64,000 nt of DNA from Gemmatimonadaceae bacterium (GTDB lineage: Bacteria > Gemmatimonadota > Gemmatimonadetes > Gemmatimonadales > Gemmatimonadaceae). A program made the translations under genes and the position numbers. Positions 41,719-50,883 of this stretch are shown piece by piece. The DNA lies in NCBI GenBank assembly GCA_036504815.1, contig DASXUN010000021.1, forward strand, positions 1 through 64,000, written 5' to 3'. The notes under the pieces were generated by a model. It did not search any database. It saw only the letters and a list, made by a program, of their open reading frames with translations, and was not told where the DNA came from. Within the stretch, counting starts at the first letter, position 1. Each line of letters starts with the position of its first letter.

Positions 41719-43473
41719 ATGCCCACGCGCGTCCTCCGCCACGCCATCGGCGTCTTCGCTGCAGGAGTCGCGCTGCTCGCCGTCGCCAGCAGCGCGCTCG
41801 CCGCGCAGGGAGCGCCGCCCACCGATGCCCAGCTCACGGACCGGGTGGACGAGTACATGATGCGGCTCGAGAATCTCGGCTACACTGGCGGCGTGCTCGT
41901 CGTCCGGAATCGCCGAGTGGTGCTCGAGCGCAGTTACGGGATGGCCAACCGTGCCGCGGGCGTCGTCGCGGACACGGCGACCGTGTACAACCTCGGCTCG
42001 ATCACCAAGCAGTTCACGGCGGCGGCCATTCTCCGCCTCGAGGAACTCGGCAAGCTTCGCACGACCGATTCCATCGCGCGGTTCTTCCCCGATGCCCCCG
42101 CCGACAAGCGCGCCATCACCCTGCACCAGCTGCTGACGCACACGGCGGGCTTCAACTCCGACTACTCGCCGTCGGATTACGAGGTGACGTCGCGCGATGA
42201 GTACGTGCGCCGGATGTTCGCGGCGCCGCTGCGCACACCGCCGGGAAGCACGCACTTCTACGCGAACGCCGGCTATTCGATGCTCGCGGCGATCGTCGAA
42301 GTCGTCACCGGTCATGTTTACGAGACCGCGCTCCGCGAGCTCGTGCTGGAGCCGGCCGGAATGCGCGAGACGGGATACAAGGCGCCCGGCTGGCCGTCTG
42401 CCCGCATCGCGCACGGTTACCAGAACGGCCGTGATTGGGGGACGATCGTCGACCGCATTGCTCCCTCCGATGCCCCCTATTGGGCGCTGCGAGGGAATGG
42501 CGGCCTGCACACGACCCTGAGCGACATGGCGCGCTGGGACGCCGCTCTCAACGACGCCCGCGTCCTTACCGATTCAAGCCGCCGCAAGTTCATGACCGGC
42601 TACGTCAACGAGGGCCCTGAAGGCGATTCGCAGTACGCGTACGGCTGGGCGGTGATGAAGACGCGGCGTGGCACACGCCTGGTCACCCACAACGGCGGCA
42701 ATGGCGTCTACGTGGCGGAGTTCCTTCGCTTCGTGGACGACAGTGTCACCATCTTCGCGACATCCACGGTATCGGAGCTCACCGCCACTCCCGTCGTGCG
42801 CGTGCTCACGCGCATCGCCTTCGGCGAACCCTATGAACTGCCGCCGGAGCGGTTGACGGCCTCCGCCAGGGTGCTCGCGGACGTCGCCGGCACCTACCGC
42901 CTCGCTGACAGCAGCCGGCTGACTCTTCGCGTCGTGAATGGCCGCCTGATGGCCGAAGCCATCGGGCAGCAGGCATACGCCCTGCTCGCCACGGGCGACA
43001 CGACTTCGCCGCCGGGTGCCGCCGAGGCGAATGCGCGCGCGCGGCTCATCGTCGAGGCGCTCGTCGCTGGCAATGTCGGCCCGTTGCTCGCGGCACGCGG
43101 CGAGGGCGGCCCCGACTCGGCGGAAGTCGCGCGCCAGGAGGCGCAGTTGATGGCGGGACGCCGCGAGCGGCTTGGCGACTTTCAATCCATTGACGTGATT
43201 GGTTCGCTGCGCGGCCCGGAAGGCGGCTTGCGCACCACGGTGCGGCTCAACTTCGCGCGCGGCGGCGCCACCAATATCTATACCTTCAATCGCAGCCGGC
43301 GCATCGAGGACCTCGGGGCGCGTCCGTACTCCGCGGTTGAACTCATACTGACCGGGGGCGGCGAGTTCCTGACGTTCGACCTGCGCGGCGGCACGACTGT
43401 GCGGCTACGTTTCGTGGACGGCTCGGCCATCGCCGCCACGCCCTCCGGACCAATAACCCTCAGGCGCGAATGA
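41719..43473 (+). CDS. Exported serine beta-lactamase-like hydrolase (class C/D-alanyl-D-alanine fold)
   Basis: The 584-residue protein has a signal peptide ending SSALAAQG and a beta-lactamase/transpeptidase-like domain: SITKQF supplies the S-x-x-K nucleophile motif, YANAGYSML the Y-x-N motif, and THNGGNG takes the place of the KTG/HxG motif. TLHQLLTHTAGFNSDY is the usual region between them. Its last 180 residues form an extra beta-rich domain (GTYRLADSSRLTLRVVNGRL) found in many esterase- or peptidase-like relatives. Its role as esterase, D-aminopeptidase or lactamase is undecided. Its stop overlaps the rsmD start (ATGA). Confidence 0.9.
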   Translation: MPTRVLRHAIGVFAAGVALLAVASSALAAQGAPPTDAQLTDRVDEYMMRLENLGYTGGVLVVRNRRVVLERSYGMANRAAGVVADTATVYNLGSITKQFTAAAILRLEELGKLRTTDSIARFFPDAPADKRAITLHQLLTHTAGFNSDYSPSDYEVTSRDEYVRRMFAAPLRTPPGSTHFYANAGYSMLAAIVEVVTGHVYETALRELVLEPAGMRETGYKAPGWPSARIAHGYQNGRDWGTIVDRIAPSDAPYWALRGNGGLHTTLSDMARWDAALNDARVLTDSSRRKFMTGYVNEGPEGDSQYAYGWAVMKTRRGTRLVTHNGGNGVYVAEFLRFVDDSVTIFATSTVSELTATPVVRVLTRIAFGEPYELPPERLTASARVLADVAGTYRLADSSRLTLRVVNGRLMAEAIGQQAYALLATGDTTSPPGAAEANARARLIVEALVAGNVGPLLAARGEGGPDSAEVARQEAQLMAGRRERLGDFQSIDVIGSLRGPEGGLRTTVRLNFARGGATNIYTFNRSRRIEDLGARPYSAVELILTGGGEFLTFDLRGGTTVRLRFVDGSAIAATPSGPITLRRE

Positions 43474-43991
43474 GAATCGTCGGCGGCAAGTGGGCGGGAA
43501 AGGACCTCACCTCTCCCAATGACTTCCGGGTGCACCCCACGGCGGAGAAGGTGCGCGCGGCCACGCTCGACCTGCTCAAGGGCGACCTGAAGGACGCGCG
43601 CGTGCTCGATCTCTTCGCGGGAACCGGGGCGCTGGGACTCGAGGCATTGTCGCGCGGCGCCAAGAGCGCCGACTTCGTGGAAACGCGTCCGGCCAGTTTG
43701 CATGCGCTCAAGGCGAACGTTGCCGTGCTCCGCGCGCGCGACAACTCCCGCGTCTTCAAGCGCGACGCCCTGCCGTTTGCGGCAGCCATCACCACCGCGG
43801 GCGCCTATGACATCTGCTTCTGCGACCCGCCGTATGAGTCGCGGATGCTCGACAAAGTGATCGAAAGCTGGCAGGCGACATATTTCGCCCGCGTCTTCGT
43901 GGCGGAGCACGCCGCCACGCACAAGCTGCCGCCCGGGGGGCGGCGCTACGATTACGGCGCGTCGGCGATCACTATCTACCGCGCGCCCTAG
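43470..43991 (+). CDS. rsmD: 16S rRNA (guanine(966)-N(2))-methyltransferase RsmD
   Basis: The 173-residue protein starts MRIVGGKWAGKDL and continues VHPTAEKVRAATLDLL (typically R-P-T-x-x-x-R-E-x-x-F-x-x-L), VLDLFAGTGALGLEALSRGA (SAM-binding motif I) and CFCDPPYESRM, the D-P-P-Y catalytic motif of N2-guanine methyltransferases. It methylates 16S rRNA G966 during 30S assembly. The N-terminal HPTAEKVRAATLDLL replaces the usual RPT, a mild deviation. The start overlaps the stop of the serine hydrolase gene, implying coupling. Its last codons lie inside the 11-bp repeat at 43981-44013. Confidence 0.88.
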   Translation: MRIVGGKWAGKDLTSPNDFRVHPTAEKVRAATLDLLKGDLKDARVLDLFAGTGALGLEALSRGAKSADFVETRPASLHALKANVAVLRARDNSRVFKRDALPFAAAITTAGAYDICFCDPPYESRMLDKVIESWQATYFARVFVAEHAATHKLPPGGRRYDYGASAITIYRAP

Positions 43992-44013
43992 GCGCGCCCT
44001 AGGCGCGCCCTAC
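43981..44013. repeat. Three tandem copies of an 11-bp unit at convergent stop codons
   Basis: GCGCGCCCTAG occurs at 43981-43991 and 43992-44002, and a third copy with a single changed last base (C) at 44003-44013. The first copy supplies the rsmD TAG. The CTA of the third copy supplies the TAG of the convergent MBL gene on the other strand. Confidence 0.85.
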
Positions 44014-44609
44014 GCGGCCGGCATCGGTCGCACCGGGCCGTGCCCCGCGTGCACCACGCGCGCACCCCTCGCGCGAAGGGCCGCCCAACTCGCCAGCACG
44101 ACGTCCATCGCCTCTTCGGTGGCGAAGGTTGGCCACGTCAAGTCGCCCGTAAACACTTCGCCGCTGTCGAGCAGCACGGTGATGCTGTCGTCGGAGTGTC
44201 CCGGCGTGTGCACGAACTCGCCTTCGAGGCCGAGCGACTTCAGCAGGGCCCGACTTTCCGCACACGGGACGACGAGGTTCCCCTCTGGTTGAATGACGGT
44301 GTAGTGATCGGTTGGCTTCATGTGCTGCGCCATCTGTCCGATCGCCGTCACCTGTTCTTCGGCCACGATCAGGCGCATCCCAGCGTTCTTGAGATCCTGC
44401 GCCGCACCGGCATGATCCATGTGGTAATGTGTCGCGATGCCGTGGGTGATCTCGCGCAGCGGGATATCCATCTTGCGCAGGGTAGCCTCGAGCGCGCCGA
44501 ACATGCCGGGCCAGCCAAGGTCGATGAGCAGGCGCGACCGTCCGGCGCTCACCACCCAGAAGTTGGTTGAGCGATAGCCGACATTGACGATGGAAGGCGC
44601 GTCTGGCAT
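44010..44609 (-). CDS. MBL-fold metallo-hydrolase (glyoxalase II-like)
   Basis: The ATG at 44609 gives 199 residues. IATHYHMDHAGAAQDL is the H-x-H-x-D-H metal motif, VHTPGHSDDSITVLL provides the next His, VFTGDLTWP the bridging Asp, and VVHAGHGPVR the final His. The set is complete, so a dinuclear metal site is likely. The N-terminus (MPDAPSIVNVGYRSTNFWVV) fits a small stand-alone hydrolase. It lies 19 bp downstream of the DoxX gene on the same strand, ending inside the 11-bp repeat. The substrate is unknown. Confidence 0.88.
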   Translation of the reverse strand: MPDAPSIVNVGYRSTNFWVVSAGRSRLLIDLGWPGMFGALEATLRKMDIPLREITHGIATHYHMDHAGAAQDLKNAGMRLIVAEEQVTAIGQMAQHMKPTDHYTVIQPEGNLVVPCAESRALLKSLGLEGEFVHTPGHSDDSITVLLDSGEVFTGDLTWPTFATEEAMDVVLASWAALRARGARVVHAGHGPVRPMPAA

Positions 44610-44628
44610 GCGCCCAAGTTGCGGCGTG

Positions 44629-45035
44629 TCAGGTCGTTCGTCGAGCGTCGAGACTGTACGCCCCGGCGCCGGCCGCCGAATAGAAGAGCCAGGTGAAGCA
44701 GAAGAGGACGGCATCCGCGCCGCCGTTCGCGAGCGGCCAGAAGCCGCCGGGCGCATGGAACTGGAAGTAGGCCACGGCCATTTCCCCCGCCAGCACGAAC
44801 GCCACCGGCCGCACCCACAGGCCGACGAGCATCAGCGCTCCACCGTACACCTCGAGCACACCGCCAATGAACGCCTGCGAGAGGAACGGAACCTGCATTC
44901 CCGGCGGCAGCGGCATGGGGTAGTCGAACAGCTTCATCATCCCTGGCTGCATGAACAGGAAGGCGGCGATGATGCGCAATATGCCCTGCACCTGTGGGGT
45001 CGCCGACTTCCACCGTTCAACGATTGTCGCGTCGC

Positions 45036-45039
<4 letters not shown>
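44629..45039 (-). CDS. DoxX-family membrane protein
   Basis: The ATG at 45039 overlaps the SRPBCC gene stop (ATGA) and gives 136 residues with four membrane segments: GILRIIAAFLFMQPGMMKLF, IGGVLEVYGGALMLVGLWV, VAFVLAGEMAVAYFQFHAPGGFWPLANGG and ADAVLFCFTWLFYSAAG. The motif pattern R-x-x-A-F-L-F-x-x-G-x-x-K-L-F and AYFQFH match DoxX/SURF4-type proteins. DoxX relatives are part of membrane redox or sulfur systems in some species, but the function here is unknown. Confidence 0.88.
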
Positions 45040-47070
<2,031 letters not shown>

Positions 47071-47074
47071 CGAG

Positions 47075-47902
47075 TTACCGACGCGCCCGCGTCCAGATCG
47101 CGACGAAACCGCACGATCCTCTGCCGCCTATCGGAATCAGGTCGACTGGGGCATTAGCCGTGCTTGGGTAGATCTCTATACCCATCACGGATCGCACGTC
47201 CACGATGTTGTCCAGAGAGAGTCGTAGGACGTCCGATCCGACCTGCCGGGAACCACTTGGATTGATGGACTGCGGCACTTCTGAACTGATGTCGTCCTGG
47301 AGGGTGCCCCGCACCCGTTGGCCGTCAACGAGGATCGTCATCGGACACCGGCCGCGGCCGAGAAGTACGGTCTGCGTACGCTCGCGTAACCGCGAGACGT
47401 AACCAACTGACACTGAGCGCCGGCCTTGAAACATTTGAGACAGGTAGATAGCTCCGCGAGCGTCCAATTCTTCTGGCGTGACGAACTCCGCGGTGAATGC
47501 CCCACGCTTTGCGCGCTCGAGGCGATCATAGAACCCTCGGCTTGCTAGTGGCGTTGCATAAGTGGCCATCACCCTCACGGTGTCCAGAATGGGAGTGAGT
47601 CTTGTCAACGTCACGTGCACGTCCCCATCGGAGGTTGAACGAGGAAGTCGCGCATCGAAAAGTCGGAATCCCATTCGCCGGACCACGACGGAGACTGTAT
47701 CGCGCCTAGCAACAAGAAACACCGCGGCGCCGGTTGAGTCGGCCGTGACAGCATTCCCGCCATTGATGCTCACCCACGCGTACGGTACGGGGTGTCCTTC
47801 GCCTGTCGTCACGCGTACTATGGTGCGCACGGGGCTCTGCGCGCGCACCAGTGACGCGACTCCGCACAGGAGGCAGATCCATGACCATGTGATTCTGCTC
47901 AT
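47075..47902 (-). CDS. Cassette 1: short CarboxypepD_reg / barrel-less TonB-plug protein
   Basis: The 275-residue product has a signal peptide (MSRITWSWICLLCGVASLVRAQ), a regulatory-like beta-sandwich (VRVTTGEGHPVPYAWVSING...VVVRRMGFRLFDA) and a plug-like half (LDTVRVMA, GFYDRLERAKRGAF, FVTPEELDARGAIYLSQMF, LGRGRCPMTILVDGQRV, VMGIEIYPS, ending SCGFVAIWTRARR). No beta-barrel follows. Its motifs line up in order with the protein at 60480-61310. A TTG at 47908 is an alternative start, better spaced from GGGGAG. It is the third gene of the cassette, after a Cys-rich peptide and a DsbA-like protein. Outer-membrane or periplasmic location is inferred. Confidence 0.8.
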   Translation of the reverse strand: MSRITWSWICLLCGVASLVRAQSPVRTIVRVTTGEGHPVPYAWVSINGGNAVTADSTGAAVFLVARRDTVSVVVRRMGFRLFDARLPRSTSDGDVHVTLTRLTPILDTVRVMATYATPLASRGFYDRLERAKRGAFTAEFVTPEELDARGAIYLSQMFQGRRSVSVGYVSRLRERTQTVLLGRGRCPMTILVDGQRVRGTLQDDISSEVPQSINPSGSRQVGSDVLRLSLDNIVDVRSVMGIEIYPSTANAPVDLIPIGGRGSCGFVAIWTRARR

Positions 47903-47915
47903 CCGCAATTCGACA

Positions 47916-48659
47916 TCACTCCCCTACTAATTCATGATCCGCGTCACCTTCGTCGTACTTCATCGGACTCGCAGGTTCACTATCGAGTAGGATCCTTGCC
48001 GGCGCGCAATGCATTGATGGTTCGGAGCAATTGCGAGTCATCGGGTGGCCTCGCGAACCGCCAACCACTAACAACACCGTGGGGGTGCCTTCGATTGCCA
48101 GTGCCTGGCCGAGCTGTCGACCACCTTCAATCGCTGTGTGAGAGTTCTCGTCACGAACACATCTGGCGAATGCGGCGGTATCGGTGATGCCAGCATCTCT
48201 CGCGTATGCCGTCCATTCCTTCAGGCCAAACGAGTCCTGTTTCGCGAAGAGCAGATCATACATTGACGATAGGCGTGACTGTCGTGCGGCGCAATCTGCC
48301 GCGCGTGCGGCCGCATTCGCAAAGCGATGCATCGCAAGCGGGTAGTGCACCATGCGCAACGCAAACGCACTCGGCTCCTTTTGCTTCAGGTGCATGACGC
48401 GTTTATGAAACTCTTGACACGCCGGGCATTCGAAGTCAGTGAACACGACAATCTCGACGGACGCAACGCTGTCGCCAATCGCCACTGAGGCGTCCCTCAA
48501 CTTCTTCCAGCTTGACTCGCGTTTCAGTGCTTCTACCGGCACGCTTGGGCCAGGTTTGGCGGATGCGCCGGAGAACTCACGGTGAATGGCGATGCCAACG
48601 AGCCCAACGGCAGCCACCGTAAGCGTGATCGTCAGTACGCGATCAAGTGTCGTGTCCAT
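47916..48659 (-). CDS. Cassette 1: membrane-anchored DsbA-like thioredoxin, probable frameshift near its end
   Basis: Residues 7-25 form a membrane anchor. The DsbA-like fold follows with VEIVVFTDFECPACQEFHKRV (C78-P-A-C81), HYPLAMHRFANAAARAADCA, LLFAKQDSFGLKEWTAYA and the cis-Pro loop IEGTPTVLL (Pro193). After about residue 196 the reading frame turns into sequence unlike any thioredoxin. Shifting one base at about 48069-48074 gives SGWRFARPPDDSQLLRTINAL and a stop at 47982-47980. That matches the end of the paralogue at 59695-60396 (NGRLYWSPPDTGELTRLASAA) and gives about 226 residues. A one-base deletion, or a sequencing error, is the simplest reading. It precedes the plug gene. Confidence 0.82.
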   Translation of the reverse strand: MDTTLDRVLTITLTVAAVGLVGIAIHREFSGASAKPGPSVPVEALKRESSWKKLRDASVAIGDSVASVEIVVFTDFECPACQEFHKRVMHLKQKEPSAFALRMVHYPLAMHRFANAAARAADCAARQSRLSSMYDLLFAKQDSFGLKEWTAYARDAGITDTAAFARCVRDENSHTAIEGGRQLGQALAIEGTPTVLLVVGGSRGHPMTRNCSEPSMHCAPARILLDSEPASPMKYDEGDADHELVGE

Positions 48660-48762
48660 GATGAGTCACCCCTCCGATGACCACATCGTCAGTCGGAGAT
48701 AGAGGCTGCCGTCTCAGGACGCAAGGCGGGGATCTCTGTCAAGTAGCTTCCTGGCTTAGCCA

Positions 48763-49041
48763 CTACTGCTCGTAATAGCAGAGCACCTTCCAGTGTCCGG
48801 GCGGGCAGTCGTCGTTCGGAGGTTCTACACACGCACCAGCGTAAGTTGTGTAGCCGCATACGAACCTGCACTGCATGTCATACTCCGGTAGCACTTCAAG
48901 ACCCGGGCAGAATCCTCCTGCTTGCCCGCAAATGCCGCATTGTACCGGTGATGCGGCGGCGGGCATTCGCTGACCAAGAAGGGCTGCGACCGAGAGTATG
49001 CACGTCGCGGCGGCCTTCAGCATCAGTCTTCGTCTCGTCAT
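48763..49041 (-). CDS. Cassette 1: exported peptide with eight cysteines
   Basis: GGAGGAG lies 8 nt before the ATG at 49041. The 92-residue product has a signal peptide (MTRRRLMLKAAATCILSVAALLG...MPAAAS) and a mature part of about 60 residues with Cys35, 38, 45, 58, 62, 71, 79 and 88. The spacing is C-x2-C-x6-C-x12-C-x3-C-x8-C-x7-C-x8-C. QCGIC, CGYTTYAGAC, CPPG and the terminal CYYEQ have counterparts in the peptide at 59333-59632, where all eight Cys align. It is the first gene of a cassette with a DsbA-like protein (103 bp downstream) and a plug protein. No known toxin or bacteriocin motif is recognised. Confidence 0.82.
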   Translation of the reverse strand: MTRRRLMLKAAATCILSVAALLGQRMPAAASPVQCGICGQAGGFCPGLEVLPEYDMQCRFVCGYTTYAGACVEPPNDDCPPGHWKVLCYYEQ

Positions 49042-49407
49042 GACTTGGCTCCTCCAAGATACTGAGTGTGAACAAGAACACAGCGGTGCGGCGGCAAAGC
49101 CGCCATTGGATCTGCAGAGCAAGCCGCTTTGGCGACAACTCAGGGGGCGCCATTCCTTTTGCCGAACTCAATATCCCCCCCCCGCTCCACCTATCTCGCA
49201 AGCCCCAAAATGTGTCAGGCGACGGTTGGGGCAGACCGTTACGTGATGTAATGGCGCTCGGCAATGTTCTGCCTTAGCTTGGGGTCACGGCGCCGCGCAA
49301 TGTACGGTGGTGCCTCCGTCCCGACCTCACGGTTGCCCCCCGTCATAACGCCCAGGCCGCCATGAACTGAGTGGCGCATTGCGCGCCTGGCTTGATAAGG
49401 GGGACCC
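49042..49407. other. Divergent intergenic region between cassette 1 and the AraC-type gene
   Basis: No convincing gene lies in these 366 bp. GGCGGCAAAGCCGCC (49090-49104) is a 6-bp stem hairpin in the expected leader of the peptide gene. TTACGTGATGTAA (49239-49251) is a short inverted repeat that could be an operator. A run of nine C occurs at about 49175-49183. A clear promoter could not be chosen on either strand. Confidence 0.5.
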
Positions 49408-49989
49408 TTGCGAGACCTTGCAACGGGTGAGCCGAGCGTCGTGTCATTCGCACGGTACTCGCCTAATCGTGAGTCGGTGTCACGGGGGACACATGATCGG
49501 CGTCGGGCACCCGCCGCGGATGAGGATATCGCCAAACTGATCGCCCGCGCTAACGACCGATTCCCATCAGAAGCGGTCGACGCTTGGTGCGCGTTGCGGA
49601 CTACGACGAACCCAATCGCGCATCAACTCGTCGACAATATCTTCCTGACCGGCGTCTCACAGATCTGCGCCAAACGCTTGGCGAGCCACCTCGGCATCAG
49701 CCGATCTTCACTGCACGGACTGTGCAAGAAGAACGCTGGCTGTTCGGTCAAGGTGATTCTGAGTCGCGCACGTTTCGCCGTCGTCGCAAACGTCCTCGCG
49801 CGCACGCCCACGCCGACCGGCGATGTCGCTTGCCTTGTCGGTTTCATTGACGCTGGGTCCCTTCGGCGCTTGGTTCGGCGACAGTCGGGCTTGGCGCTCA
49901 GGGAATTTCAATGCCACGTGCAGATACATGGAGCAGGATTCGTGTTGACCCAGGCTACGAGATTTGCGCCGAGCACATCAACACAATAG
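49408..49989 (+). CDS. AraC-type helix-turn-helix regulator (divergent from cassette 1)
   Basis: The C-terminal half matches the AraC DNA-binding domain: KRLASHLGISRSSLHGLCKKNAGCSVKVILSRARFAVVANVLARTPTPTGDVACLVGFIDAGSLRRLVRRQSGLALREF, containing the two helix-turn-helices and the G-F-x-D-x-G/S-x-x-x-R motif. The first 85 residues are not recognised. A TTG at 49408 after AAGGGGG is used here; a GTG at 49441 is possible. It is about 366 bp away from and divergent to the Cys-rich peptide gene and so may regulate it; this is inferred from position. At 193 residues it is shorter than classical AraC proteins. Confidence 0.75.
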   Translation: MRDLATGEPSVVSFARYSPNRESVSRGTHDRRRAPAADEDIAKLIARANDRFPSEAVDAWCALRTTTNPIAHQLVDNIFLTGVSQICAKRLASHLGISRSSLHGLCKKNAGCSVKVILSRARFAVVANVLARTPTPTGDVACLVGFIDAGSLRRLVRRQSGLALREFQCHVQIHGAGFVLTQATRFAPSTSTQ

Positions 49990-50059
49990 CACTCCACGCT
50001 ACAGCGTCGCCGGAAGGAACGATTCTTCGCGGAAAGCTCTGACAGCGTCTAGGCTCTGC

Positions 50060-50749
50060 CTAAACCACCTCGCCGAACAGCTTTCCGACGAGAGCCGTCG
50101 CCGCCATCGCCACCGACCCCCAGAACGCGACGCGCACTGCCCCGCGCAGCATCGGCGCTCCGCCAAGCCGCGCCGCGAGTGAACCGAGTCCGACCAGCAG
50201 CACGAGCGTCACCCCCATCACCACTGGCGTGATCTGCGCGAGCGGAACGGCCAGGACCACAATCAGCGGCGGGGCCGCGCCAACGGCGAACGCCGCCGCC
50301 GAACTCAACGCCGCCTGGATCGGGCGGGCGCGGGTGAGTTCATGGATGCCGAGTTCATCGCGGGCATGGGCACCCAGCGCATCCTTCGCCATCAACTGTT
50401 GGGCCACCTGCTTGGCGAGTTCCGGCGTGAGGCCGCGTTCGATGTAGATGCCGGTCAGTTCGGCGTGCTCATGTTCCGGCATCGTCGCCAGTTCCTGGCG
50501 TTCGCGCGCGAGGTCCGCGATCTCCGTGTCTGATTGCGAGCTGACGGAGACGTACTCGCCGGCCGCCATGCTGAGCGCGCCGGCGACGAGTCCCGCCGTC
50601 GCCGCGAGCAAGACGGGCGCACTCTCGGTCTGGGCGGCAGCCACGCCAACTACGAGGCTGCTGGTCGAGATCAGTCCGTCATTGGCGCCAAGCACGGCGG
50701 CGCGCAGCCAGCCGATGTGCTCCGTGCGATGCCGTTCGGTGTGGGTCAT
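50060..50749 (-). CDS. VIT1/CCC1-family iron/manganese transporter-like protein
   Basis: The 229-residue protein matches the VIT1/CCC1 family: HIGWLRAAVLGANDGLISTSSLVVGVAAA (first membrane segment with the conserved N-D-G), AGLVAGALSMAAGEYVSVSSQSDTE (second segment with the metal-site Glu and the E-Y-V-S-V-S-S-Q signature) and an acidic/His linker (MPEHEHAELTGIYIERGLTPELAKQVAQQL). Three further segments follow near the C-terminus. It likely moves Fe2+ or Mn2+ out of the cytoplasm. It is followed by no co-directional partner on its 3' side. Confidence 0.92.
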   Translation of the reverse strand: MTHTERHRTEHIGWLRAAVLGANDGLISTSSLVVGVAAAQTESAPVLLAATAGLVAGALSMAAGEYVSVSSQSDTEIADLARERQELATMPEHEHAELTGIYIERGLTPELAKQVAQQLMAKDALGAHARDELGIHELTRARPIQAALSSAAAFAVGAAPPLIVVLAVPLAQITPVVMGVTLVLLVGLGSLAARLGGAPMLRGAVRVAFWGSVAMAATALVGKLFGEVV

Positions 50750-50883
50750 GGAGCCAGCTTAGCCCCATCGGTGCTGATGACACAAGCACCCAGGGGCAGG
50801 CGGAAACACAGACGCCCGCGCGCCACGAAGGCGCGAGGGCGCTGTGTTCGCGGTCGCGTCCCGGAACGCGACCGCCGGCGCCG

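Noticed and set aside
50850-50875. GCGGTCGCGT/ACGCGACCGC hairpin after the Ser/Thr kinase gene
   Set aside because: The 10-bp stem is real, but no T-rich tract follows on the minus strand, so I did not list it as a terminator.
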